Assembly (NCBI GenBank): GCA_041674345.1
Contig: JBAYVY010000051.1
Coordinates: 1 to 13,643 of the forward strand
DNA: 13,643 nt
Reading direction: 5' to 3'
From: JBAYVY01 sp041674345
Lineage (GTDB): Bacteria; Planctomycetota; Phycisphaerae; Phycisphaerales; Zrk34
Shown here: one piece after another, positions 6,747-13,335 of the stretch
How positions within the stretch are numbered: the stretch's first letter is position 1
Layout: every line of letters starts with the position of its first letter
Program-made: the position numbers and the translations under genes
Notes under the pieces: generated by a model
What the model saw: the letters and a program-made list of their open reading frames with translations, nothing else
Databases searched by the model: none
What the model was told of the DNA's origin: nothing

Positions 6747-7103
6747 ATGTTTCGCATTTGCCGGTTGATCGTGGTTCTGGTGATGGCGTGTCTGGCATTG
6801 GTTTTCTCCGACACGCCGTCCGCTGTCGCAAGCACATCAGTTTCCTTTCCCTCGGTTTCTTCGGTCTGCCTGGCGATGTCGTCTGACAGCGCACCGGCGC
6901 AACACGCCCTGCCTTCCGACGGCAGCGTCTCGGTCTGCACCGACGCCCTTCCCCACGCTTCGGTCCTGGCGGCTGTGGTCCCGGGCGTTTCCCTGTTCAC
7001 CAGTCTCAAGACCATCGCCTTCATCTACGGGCTGGCCGCTGTCATCGCTTTTCTCGTCGCGATGCTCATCAAGCTCATGGCGATGACGCTTCACCGCCTG
7101 TAA
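6747..7103 (+). CDS. Small membrane protein, possible OadG-like gamma subunit
   Basis: The 118-residue protein has two hydrophobic segments: an N-terminal signal-like helix (about 5-28, MFRICRLIVVLVMACLALVF then a VAS end) and a C-terminal helix (about 88-113, TIAFIYGLAAVIAFLVAMLIKLM), with a Ser/Pro-rich stretch between. AGAAGG at 6735-6740 gives a clear ribosome site for the ATG at 6747. It lies 102 bases upstream of the OadB-like gene on the same strand. In sodium-pumping decarboxylases the small gamma subunit is a single-helix membrane protein encoded beside beta, so this is a candidate gamma partner. Sequence similarity to OadG is weak by eye, so position and topology carry the claim. 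Confidence 0.6.
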   Translation: MFRICRLIVVLVMACLALVFSDTPSAVASTSVSFPSVSSVCLAMSSDSAPAQHALPSDGSVSVCTDALPHASVLAAVVPGVSLFTSLKTIAFIYGLAAVIAFLVAMLIKLMAMTLHRL

Positions 7104-7205
7104 AGCGTCCGCCCCCCTCTTCCCCATTCCATTTCATCCAATTCGTCTTGTCCACGATGCTTCGATTGCGCTGCATCCGCGTGATGCGCCCGCGAGATTT
7201 TCCCC

Positions 7206-8480
7206 ATGCACTTTCACGATCTGCTCAATGTGTTCCAGGGGCTTCAAACTTTCCTCGACTCCGATCCGATCATCATCGCGGCCCGTCTGGGGTTGATCGT
7301 CCTCGGCATCGTGCTGGTGTTCCTCGCATGCAAGGGCACGCTGGAACCGCTGCTGATGATCCCGATGGGCTTCGGCATGATCGCCGCGAACGCCGGGGTG
7401 CTCATCCTCGATCCGGTCACCACCAGCCACATCGCGCAGGCCGCCGCGTCCACACAGGCCCCCGCCGCCCAGCAGGGTACGCTGTTCGTCGCGCCGCTGG
7501 TCGAACGCACCGACGACCTGATGTATATGCTCCAGGTCGATTTCCTTCAGCCGGTTTACACCCTCACCTTTTCCAACGGCCTGATCGCCTGCCTCGTCTT
7601 CATGGGCATCGGTGCCCTGCTCGACACCAGCTACCTGCTGGCCCGCCCGTTTGAAAGCATGTTCCTCGCCCTGTGTGCCGAACTGGGTACGATCCTCACG
7701 TTTCCCATCGCACTGTTGTGCAAACTCCCGGTCGGTGAATCGGCGGCCATCTCGATGGTCGGCGGCGCCGACGGCCCCATGGTCATGTTCACCTCCCTCG
7801 TACTGGCCAAAGACGCCTTCGTGCCCATCACCGTCGTCGCCTACCTCTATCTCGGCCTGACCTACGGCGGCTACCCTTATCTCATCAAACTCATGGTCCC
7901 CAAAAAACTCCGCGGCACCCCCACCGTCCAGCGCAAACACCCCGAAGTCCCCGCACGACACAAAATCATCTTCGCACTCGCCGCCTGCGCCGGACTCTGC
8001 CTCCTGTTCCCCATCGCCGCTCCCCTGTTCCTCTCACTCTTCCTCGGCGTGGCCGTCCGCGAGGCCAACATCATCCCCTTCGTCAATCTCCTCACCGGCC
8101 CGATCCTCTACGGCTCCACCTTCTTCCTCGGCCTGATGCTCGGCGTCCTTTGCGAAGCCCACATCATCCTCGATCCCACCGTCCTCCTGCTCCTCGGCCT
8201 GGGCATCTTCGCCCTGCTGCTATCCGGCATCGGCGGCATCCTCGGCGGATACGTTCTCTACTTCTGGTACAAACGCCAGTACAACCCCGTCATCGGAATC
8301 GCCGGCGTCTCCTGCGTCCCCACCACCGCCAAAGTCGCGCAGAAAATCGTCCAGGCCGAAAACCCCGGTCAGATCATTCTCGCCGAAGCGCTCGGCGCCA
8401 ATATCTCCGGTGTCATCACCAGCGCCATCATCTGCGGCTTGTATCTCACCGTCATCCCCCTGCTGACCAAACCCCACTGA
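7206..8480 (+). CDS. oadB: OadB-like sodium-pump decarboxylase beta subunit
   Basis: This 424-residue polytopic inner-membrane protein belongs to the OadB/MmdB/GcdB family, which couples decarboxylation of carboxybiotin to sodium export. Motifs: PLLMIPMGFGMIAANAG (48-64), LVFMGIGALLDTSYLLARP (about 130-148), the conserved GGADGP (186-191) with the Asp thought to bind sodium and the carboxyl group, and a C-terminal IGIAGVSCVPTTAKV then EALGANISGVI stretch. An Ala/Gln-rich insertion (about 74-105) lies between the first two conserved blocks. The substrate (oxaloacetate, methylmalonyl-CoA or glutaconyl-CoA) is set by the alpha subunit, which is not in the window. The ATG at 7206 has only a weak ribosome site. 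It is likely co-transcribed with the small membrane protein upstream. Confidence 0.92.
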   Translation: MHFHDLLNVFQGLQTFLDSDPIIIAARLGLIVLGIVLVFLACKGTLEPLLMIPMGFGMIAANAGVLILDPVTTSHIAQAAASTQAPAAQQGTLFVAPLVERTDDLMYMLQVDFLQPVYTLTFSNGLIACLVFMGIGALLDTSYLLARPFESMFLALCAELGTILTFPIALLCKLPVGESAAISMVGGADGPMVMFTSLVLAKDAFVPITVVAYLYLGLTYGGYPYLIKLMVPKKLRGTPTVQRKHPEVPARHKIIFALAACAGLCLLFPIAAPLFLSLFLGVAVREANIIPFVNLLTGPILYGSTFFLGLMLGVLCEAHIILDPTVLLLLGLGIFALLLSGIGGILGGYVLYFWYKRQYNPVIGIAGVSCVPTTAKVAQKIVQAENPGQIILAEALGANISGVITSAIICGLYLTVIPLLTKPH

Positions 8481-8488
8481 TGCGCCAT

Positions 8489-8500
8489 GCCGCTTGCGGC
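8489..8500. repeat. GCCG-CTTG-CGGC mini-hairpin after oadB
   Basis: A four-pair stem around CTTG, a tetraloop known to be very stable in RNA, starts nine bases past the oadB stop and is followed by TTAGC. It could mark the 3' end of the pump transcript, but the stem is short and the following T-run is poor, so it is not called a terminator. Confidence 0.35.
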
Positions 8501-8584
8501 TTAGCACGCCTTTGCTATTCCACTTCCCGTGCCATCCCCGTACAATGGGAAAAGTCTGATTGGTCCGGTGATGGAGAACCGCGA

Positions 8585-9883
8585 ATGACGGATATGAGAC
8601 AGACCTTGGCGTGCCTGCTGTTGGCTGGTGGAACACTGACAGGCGGCATCGGCATGACCGGATGCTCCGGCAATCAATCGCCAGGCGAGACGATCAGCGG
8701 ATGGTTCGGCGACATGTCGCCGCCCACGCCGTCGGAAGCGGCGCGTGATGCGTTCAATCTGTATGATGCGGACAAACGCCGGCGGGCCGTCACGCTGCTG
8801 AGCAATGCTTCGTGGGGCGGCGAGGCCCCCTACCTGAAAACCTATCGCCTGTTGGTTGATGACCCCGATCCGACGGTGCGCGGCGCGGCCGTGGCGGCGC
8901 TGGGGCGGCACGGCACGGTCAACGATGTGCCGACGCTGACCCGTCTGCTCGTGAAAGACGATTCCAAAGTCGTGAGATGGGAAGCCGGCAAGGCCCTCCA
9001 GCGGTTGCACAGCGACGAGGCGATTTTGCCGCTGACTCAGGCGATGGGCAACGACAATGAAGTCGATGTGCGGATCGCATGCGCCAACGCGCTGGGGCAA
9101 TATGCGGATCGCCGGTCGTTCGATGCGCTGGTGGCGGCGTTGAATGATGAAAGTTACGCCGTGACCGTCGAAGCCGCCGGTGCCCTGCACACGCTGACCG
9201 GACGTGATTTCGGACAGGACGGCGGCAAATGGTGGTACTGGGCCAAGGACACCCAGAATCTTTTCGCCGATCAGCAGACTTACTACTACCCGCAATATGA
9301 CGGGCCGACTTCGACATGGAACCGACTGGCGTTCTGGGCACCGGACAAAAAAGAGGTGACGCCGGAACAGCCGCGCGTCACGGTCGATGCGCCGGCGACG
9401 ATCACACACACCACGGTCACCCCGACACCATCGGCCCCCCCGCTTGAGCGGGCGGGGAGTCCCGCGCCGACGCCGGCATCCACCGCGCCTGTCAACGAAA
9501 CCTCCGTCCCCCCCCCACCGCCGCCTGCGACAATCCCGGTTCCGACTCCCACGCCGGTGCAGCCGCCCGCCGAAAAACCCGCCGAATCGGCGAAACCTCT
9601 CGAACAGCCCGCGCCGGCCCAGCCCCCCGCCACTGCCGAACAGCCCGCGCCGGCGCAATCGTCTGCCGCCGCTGAAAAACCCGCCGAGCCGCAACCCCCG
9701 GCCCCTGCGACCGCCACCGAGCAACCCGCCCAACCCCCGGAAGCCCCGGAAGCCGCGGAAGCCCCGGAAGCCGTGAATCCCCCCGAAGCCGCTCAGCCGC
9801 CCGCCAATCCCGACGCACCCCATCTGCCCCCGCCTCCGCAACCCAAGCCCCCCTACCAGCACAGATTGGGGGCTGGCGGATAA
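8585..9883 (+). CDS. HEAT-repeat lipoprotein with long Pro/Ala/Glu-rich tail
   Basis: Function not recognised. The 432-residue protein has a lipoprotein signal (hydrophobic about 5-22, lipobox GMTGC with Cys27). Helical HEAT-like repeats follow at about 70-205 (PTVRGAAVAALGRHG, SKVVRWEAGKALQRL, VDVRIACANALGQYA, YAVTVEAAGALHTL), then a W/Y-rich segment (GGKWWYWAKDT, QQTYYYPQYDG) and a disordered Pro/Ala/Glu tail from about 260. Such proteins are usually scaffolds in the periplasm. GGAG at 8573-8576 sets the ATG at 8585; an ATG three codons on is also possible. TACAAT at 8541-8546 may be its -10 box. The frame is open upstream, but that part is the shadow of oadB. The tail contains a REP-like hairpin copy (9431-9460) and four 9-base repeats (9737-9772). 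Confidence 0.85.
   Translation: MTDMRQTLACLLLAGGTLTGGIGMTGCSGNQSPGETISGWFGDMSPPTPSEAARDAFNLYDADKRRRAVTLLSNASWGGEAPYLKTYRLLVDDPDPTVRGAAVAALGRHGTVNDVPTLTRLLVKDDSKVVRWEAGKALQRLHSDEAILPLTQAMGNDNEVDVRIACANALGQYADRRSFDALVAALNDESYAVTVEAAGALHTLTGRDFGQDGGKWWYWAKDTQNLFADQQTYYYPQYDGPTSTWNRLAFWAPDKKEVTPEQPRVTVDAPATITHTTVTPTPSAPPLERAGSPAPTPASTAPVNETSVPPPPPPATIPVPTPTPVQPPAEKPAESAKPLEQPAPAQPPATAEQPAPAQSSAAAEKPAEPQPPAPATATEQPAQPPEAPEAAEAPEAVNPPEAAQPPANPDAPHLPPPPQPKPPYQHRLGAGG
9431..9460 (+). repeat. REP-like GC hairpin, copy 3, inside the lipoprotein frame
   Basis: Same orientation as copy 1 (1211-1242), with core CCGCTTGAGCGG and flanks TCGGCC...GGGAGT. It is read in frame and encodes roughly SAPPLERAGSP in the disordered tail. 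It matches copy 2 at 28 of 30 positions by eye. Confidence 0.75.
9737..9772 (+). repeat. Tandem 9-base repeat in the lipoprotein tail
   Basis: Four head-to-tail units of CCGGAAGCC, the third with one change (GCGGAAGCC), encode alternating Pro/Ala-Glu-Ala triplets. The number of units may vary between strains through slippage. Confidence 0.65.
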
Positions 9884-9898
9884 CACGATGGGGGATGT

Positions 9899-9981
9899 GT
9901 GATTTCGGATTGGCGATTTGTGATTCAACACACGTCACGATCCGCCTCTTCCAAAATCACAAATCCAAAATCCAAAATCAC
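9899..9981. repeat. AATCC-word inverted repeat between lipoprotein and dehydrogenase
   Basis: The left arm (9899-9925) and right arm (9955-9981) are 27 bases each and complementary at 23 positions, around a 29-base loop. Each arm is built from short words of the GATTTNGGATT / AATCCAAA type. The element fills the space from just after the lipoprotein stop to just before the ribosome site of the next gene. Confidence 0.65.
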
Positions 9982-9997
9982 CAATATCGGAGTCGTC

Positions 9998-10972
9998 ATG
10001 CGCGCCCTGCTCTTCGACGGCAAGCAACTTCAATTCAATCCACGACGCGACGACCCCCAACTCGCGCCGGGCGAAGCCGTCATCCGCCCCCTGCTGGCCG
10101 GCATCTGTTCCACCGACATCGAAATCTGTCGCGGCTACATGAACCACACCGGCGTACTCGGTCACGAATTCGTCGGCGTCGTCGAGCAGGTTCACGCCGA
10201 CTGCGATGACAAATCCAAAAAACTCGTCGGCTCCCGCGTCGTCGGCTCCATCAACTGCGTCTGCGGCCGGTGCGACTTATGCAAACGCGGCCTGTCCTCG
10301 CATTGCCGCCATCGCACCGTGCTCGGCATCGCCGGACGCGACGGCTGCTTCGCCGATCATTTCACACTGCCCGTGAGGAATCTGATCGGCGTGCCCGATG
10401 CGATTGAAAACGAACAGGCCGTGTTCGTTGAGCCGCTCGCCGCCGCGTGTCAGTTGCTTCAACAACTGCACGTCGAAGGCCGGCCTTTCATCACCGTACT
10501 CGGCGACGGACGACTCGGACTGCTGGTCGCGCAGGTGCTGACCACGCTGAACGCCAACGTGCGCGTCGTCGGCAAGCATCCCGAAAAACTCGCACGCTGC
10601 GACAAATGGGGCATCAAACATCGTCTGCTGGCCGACAACACGCCCCGCGCCGACCAGGACATCGTCGTCGATTGCACCGGCAGCGCGTCGGGCCTGAAAC
10701 TGGCCATGCAAATGGTCCGGCCCCGCGGCAAGATCGTCCTCAAAACCACCGTCGTCGACCAGGCGGGCGTCGATCTGTCGCCGCTGGTCATCAACGAAAT
10801 CGAACTGATCGGCAGCCGCTGCGGCCCCTTCCCGCACGCCCTGTCCATGCTCGCCGAGGGCCGCGTCGATGTCACCTCGCTCATCAGCCGCCGCATCAAA
10901 ATCGAGCAAGGCGTTGAAGCCCTGTCGCTCGCCCGGCAGCCCGACGTGCTGAAAGTGCTGCTGGAGTTCTAA
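9998..10972 (+). CDS. Zinc-dependent MDR (alcohol/polyol) dehydrogenase
   Basis: A 324-residue medium-chain dehydrogenase, expected to oxidise an alcohol or polyol with NAD(P) in the cytoplasm. The catalytic zinc site is visible as C37 (GICSTD), H56-E57 (LGHEFVG) and E145 (VEPLAAACQ). The structural zinc site is C89, C92, C95 and C103 with the standard x2-x2-x7 spacing. The Rossmann motif VLGDGRLGLL (GxGxxG at 169-174) follows, and the second half is somewhat short. The substrate cannot be assigned. The ATG at 9998 has GGAG five bases upstream and starts directly before the first strand; the frame is open further upstream only through the repeat. The gene stands alone and converges on the ABC ATPase gene. 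Confidence 0.9.
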   Translation: MRALLFDGKQLQFNPRRDDPQLAPGEAVIRPLLAGICSTDIEICRGYMNHTGVLGHEFVGVVEQVHADCDDKSKKLVGSRVVGSINCVCGRCDLCKRGLSSHCRHRTVLGIAGRDGCFADHFTLPVRNLIGVPDAIENEQAVFVEPLAAACQLLQQLHVEGRPFITVLGDGRLGLLVAQVLTTLNANVRVVGKHPEKLARCDKWGIKHRLLADNTPRADQDIVVDCTGSASGLKLAMQMVRPRGKIVLKTTVVDQAGVDLSPLVINEIELIGSRCGPFPHALSMLAEGRVDVTSLISRRIKIEQGVEALSLARQPDVLKVLLEF

Positions 10973-11006
10973 GCCATCATTCGAGCTTCGTCATTCGTCA
11001 TTTCAC

Positions 11007-11819
11007 CTACCCCAGCATCGGCATCACATCGTGTTGGAAAATCTCTTGCAGCAGGTCGCTGGTCAGGCCGTCCGGCGAATCATGGTAATGGATCGTGCGG
11101 CTGAGCACCGCGACTTTGCCGCACGTTCCGGCCACCGCCCGCAGATCGTGGCTCACCACCAGCACCGTCAGCGCCAGTGATTCGTGCAGTTTGTGAATCA
11201 GCTCGGCGAAGCGGCGCTGGCCGGCGACATCGACGCCGACCGTCGGTTCATCCAGCAGCAGGATCGACGGGCGCGGCGCCAGCGCGCGGGCGATCAGCGC
11301 ACGCTGTTGTTGCCCGCCGGACAATTGCGCGATCGGGCGGTCGGCCAGTTCCGTCAGGTCCAACTGTTCGAGCAGTTGTTCGACGTGATCCTTGTCGTCT
11401 TTCGAGTAGCGGCGAAACAGGCCCGTTTTGCCGATCAACCCCATGCGGACGACCTGTCGCACGCTGAACGGAAATCGCGGCTCGAAGGTGGCTTTTTGCG
11501 CGACATAGCCCACGATGTCGCCCCGCCGGCACACTTCGCGCGGGGGCAGCCCCATGATGTGGACGTTGCCGGTGAAGTCGGTGAGCAGGCCGAGAATGAT
11601 TTTGAGGAGCGTGGTTTTGCCCCCGCCGTTGGGTCCGATGATGCCGAGGTTGCAACCGCGTTCGACGTGCAGGGTGACATCGCGCAGCGCCTCGACGTTG
11701 CCGTAGCGGTAGGCCACGGTATCCAGGCAGATGGCATCGGTGGACGCGCGGTGTTCGCCGAGCGGTCCATGGTGACAGACGTGCTGGCCGGGGGTGTGCG
11801 TGTGGTCGTGGGAGGTCAT
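11007..11819 (-). CDS. znuC: Zinc/manganese-type ABC transporter ATPase (ZnuC-like)
   Basis: A 270-residue ABC ATPase that would power metal import from the inner face of the membrane. Motifs: Walker A GPNGGGKT (62-69), Q-loop VAQK (Q108), signature LSGGQQQR (166-173), Walker B ILLLDEP (D190, E191) and H-loop VVSHD (H224). The block VAQKATFEPRFPFSV is typical of ZnuC/MntB-type ATPases. The first 23 residues hold seven His and one Cys, an unusual soft-metal-binding tail ahead of the ATPase domain. The ATG at 11817-11819 has GGGAGG upstream; longer frames run only through repeat DNA. It lies downstream of the binding-protein gene, 154 bases apart, on the same strand. The next gene is on the other strand, so the permease is missing. 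Confidence 0.9.
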   Translation of the reverse strand: MTSHDHTHTPGQHVCHHGPLGEHRASTDAICLDTVAYRYGNVEALRDVTLHVERGCNLGIIGPNGGGKTTLLKIILGLLTDFTGNVHIMGLPPREVCRRGDIVGYVAQKATFEPRFPFSVRQVVRMGLIGKTGLFRRYSKDDKDHVEQLLEQLDLTELADRPIAQLSGGQQQRALIARALAPRPSILLLDEPTVGVDVAGQRRFAELIHKLHESLALTVLVVSHDLRAVAGTCGKVAVLSRTIHYHDSPDGLTSDLLQEIFQHDVMPMLG

Positions 11820-11835
11820 GCGGGGCTGGCCTCCC

Positions 11836-11978
11836 CAATGACGAATGTCGAATGACGAATGACGAAAGAATGACGAATGTCCAATGACGAAACAAGATGA
11901 CGTCCGACGCGCGCCTGACGACATTCGTCATTCGTCATTGGGCATTCATTCGTCATTCGACATTCGTCATTCGTCATT
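11836..11978. repeat. ATTCGTC-word inverted repeat between znuA-like and znuC-like genes
   Basis: Two arrays of heptamer-like words face each other: AATGACG-type words at 11836-11891 and the complementary ATTCGTC-type words at about 11929-11978. They include a perfect 26-base inverted repeat (11837-11862 with 11946-11971). The same words appear at 10986-11003 and 1251-1266. The znuA-like stop codon lies inside the last words of the array. Confidence 0.75.
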
Positions 11979-12924
11979 TTGAACTGAGTCCTTCCACCAG
12001 CGTCCGCAGATTGTACCGCATCATTTTCTGATAGGTGTCGCGTTCGGCCAGATGCGGGTCGCCCAGCGGGTCGAGCGTCATGACCCGGATGTGCGTTTCG
12101 TCGGCCAGGGTGTTGGCCGCGTCGGGTGAAAACTGCGGCTCGGCGAACACCACCTTCAACTGATACCGATTCACCGCGTTCACCACTTGTTCGATCCGGT
12201 CGGACGACACCCCGCCGGGCGTTTGGATCGGCATCAGCGTCGCCGCCACCGTCAACCCATAGCGCTGCGCCATGCGGTTGAACGCATCGTGAAACGTCAC
12301 AAGCTGTTTCGTCGGAATCTTCGTCAACTGATCGCGGAAATCGGCATCCAGTTGCCTGATGTCCGCCAGCAGCTTCGTCAGATTCGCTTCGATGATCGCT
12401 TTGTGATCGGGCAGTGCTTTTTCCAGTTCCGCCGCGAGTTTCGGCAGCATTTGTTCCACCAGCACCGGGTCCATCCACAGATGGGAATTGACGCCGATCT
12501 GCACAGCCGCCTCTGCCGTGTGCGTTTCATGTTCATCTTCATCATGGGTCGCCGCGTGATCCCCGGCGATGCCCGCCGCGTCGGCGAATACGAACATCGG
12601 CAAATCCTTGCGCCCCGTCGCCTTCGCCGCGTTCCACGCCCAGTGGTCCAGCCCCAACCCCACCGCCACCAGCAACTTCGCCTCCGCCAGATTCCGCATC
12701 TGTTGAGCCGTGGGCTCGAAACTGTGCGGGCTGAGGCCCGGCGGCAACAAACACGCCACCGTCACATCATCGCCCACCAGTTGTCGTGTCAGACTCGCCA
12801 TCGGCCAGATCGTCGCCGCGACCGTCGGCTGATTCGGTTTCGCGTCATCATGCCCGCAACCCGCCGGCCCGACGCAAGCGGCAACCATCAGTCCGGTCCA
12901 CGCTAAAGATCGAAGTATGTTCAT
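11974..12924 (-). CDS. znuA: Zinc-type ABC transporter substrate-binding lipoprotein (ZnuA-like)
   Basis: A 316-residue cluster A-I metal-binding protein, lipidated outside the cytoplasmic membrane, that would hand metal to the importer. The signal ends in the lipobox GPAGC (Cys23). Metal ligands fall in the expected places: H67 (GLSPHSFEP), H148 (NSHLWMDP), H212 (VTFHDAF) and D285 (TLDPLGD). A His/Asp/Glu-rich loop at 122-136 (DHAATHDEDEHETHT) is characteristic of zinc rather than manganese binders. The start is the ATG at 12922-12924. A 24-base palindromic site lies 16 bases upstream and could be a Zur/Fur operator. It is followed by the ATPase gene across a repeat-built spacer. Confidence 0.92.
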   Translation of the reverse strand: MNILRSLAWTGLMVAACVGPAGCGHDDAKPNQPTVAATIWPMASLTRQLVGDDVTVACLLPPGLSPHSFEPTAQQMRNLAEAKLLVAVGLGLDHWAWNAAKATGRKDLPMFVFADAAGIAGDHAATHDEDEHETHTAEAAVQIGVNSHLWMDPVLVEQMLPKLAAELEKALPDHKAIIEANLTKLLADIRQLDADFRDQLTKIPTKQLVTFHDAFNRMAQRYGLTVAATLMPIQTPGGVSSDRIEQVVNAVNRYQLKVVFAEPQFSPDAANTLADETHIRVMTLDPLGDPHLAERDTYQKMMRYNLRTLVEGLSSK

Positions 12925-12940
12925 AACGATGCTACGCCCG

Positions 12941-12964
12941 TTGTTGATAATTGGTTCTCAACAA
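12941..12964 (-). promoter_or_regulatory. Palindromic operator-like site upstream of znuA
   Basis: TTGTTGA (12941-12947) and TCAACAA (12958-12964) are perfect 7-base arms around a 10-base centre, and further AA/TT pairs give 18 of 24 symmetric positions. It includes TTGATAATTGGTTCTCAA, which resembles Fur-family operators in sequence and size and shares GATAAT with the site at the regulator gene. Sitting just ahead of the znuA start, it could block transcription or initiation. Confidence 0.5.
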
Positions 12965-13078
12965 TACCCGAATGCGCCGCCGGGGCAAATCCGTGACAGC
13001 GTTCAAGGGCAGCCGGGGTCGGGCCCGGCCCGGCTCGCCGCGCCGCCATCGTCGGTTGGCACCCCCATCGGAAGGTGG

Positions 13079-13111
13079 TTCGGGGACACTTCCGGGGACA
13101 CTTCCGGGGGG
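13079..13111. repeat. 12-base tandem repeat
   Basis: Three partial units of TTCCGGGGACAC (period 12) lie beyond the tRNA terminator. The repeat is non-coding as far as can be seen. Confidence 0.6.
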
Positions 13112-13116
13112 CAATG

Positions 13117-13147
13117 AAAAAGCGAGGTTTCTGTCAGGAAACCTCGC
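13117..13147 (-). terminator. Rho-independent terminator of tRNA-Ala
   Basis: Read on the minus strand: GCGAGGTTTC, loop CTGACA, GAAACCTCGC (a perfect 10-bp stem), then TTTTT. It starts 10 bases past the tRNA 3' end. Confidence 0.92.
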
Positions 13148-13156
13148 AAGATCAAA

Positions 13157-13229
13157 TGGAGCGGATGAGAGTCGAACTCACGACCTCGGCAGTGCGATTG
13201 CCGCGCTCTCCCAACTGAGCTACCGCCCC
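13157..13229 (-). tRNA. tRNA-Ala (anticodon CGC)
   Basis: This 73-base cloverleaf reads: acceptor GGGGCGG with CCGCTCC, D-arm GCTC/GAGC, anticodon stem CGGCA/TGCCG with loop ATCGCAC, and T-arm GTGAG/CTCAT with loop TTCGACT. The anticodon is CGC, reading GCG codons. The third acceptor pair is G-U, the classic alanine identity element. The discriminator is A and CCA is not encoded. It has its own promoter and terminator. Confidence 0.95.
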
Positions 13230-13243
13230 AGGGAAGAACGATC

Positions 13244-13272
13244 AGTTTACGCCGCCGCGAGCCGACCGGCAA
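13244..13272 (-). promoter_or_regulatory. Candidate tRNA promoter
   Basis: On the minus strand TTGCCG (-35) and TAAACT (-10) are 17 bases apart, with the -10 ending 14 bases before the tRNA 5' end. Each matches four of six consensus bases, so this is plausible rather than strong. Confidence 0.4.
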
Positions 13273-13335
13273 GTGATGTTCAATGTTGTGTGCAACGGTA
13301 GTGTTTTGTTCCAGCGGGCGTTCTGGCCGTGTGGT

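Noticed and set aside
7134..7961. 275-codon open frame antisense to oadB
   Set aside because: Gly/Asp/Glu/His-rich composition typical of the mirror of a C-rich coding strand; the OadB frame is clearly the real one.
8150..8584. Upstream extension of the lipoprotein frame into oadB
   Set aside because: This part is the shadow of oadB; a lipoprotein signal and GGAG site mark the start at 8585.
8501..9931. 476-codon open frame antisense to the HEAT lipoprotein
   Set aside because: Arg/Gly-rich mirror of the Pro/Ala tail; the plus frame has a signal peptide, HEAT repeats and a ribosome site.
11820..11924. N-terminal extension of the ABC ATPase
   Set aside because: It translates the ATTCGTC-word repeat; the ATG at 11819 has its own ribosome site.
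11836..11978. CRISPR array
   Set aside because: The words are 7-9 bases, nearly contiguous and inverted across a centre; there are no equal-length unique spacers and no cas genes.
13003..13272. Open frames across the tRNA gene on both strands
   Set aside because: They translate the tRNA itself, a common false-gene pattern.
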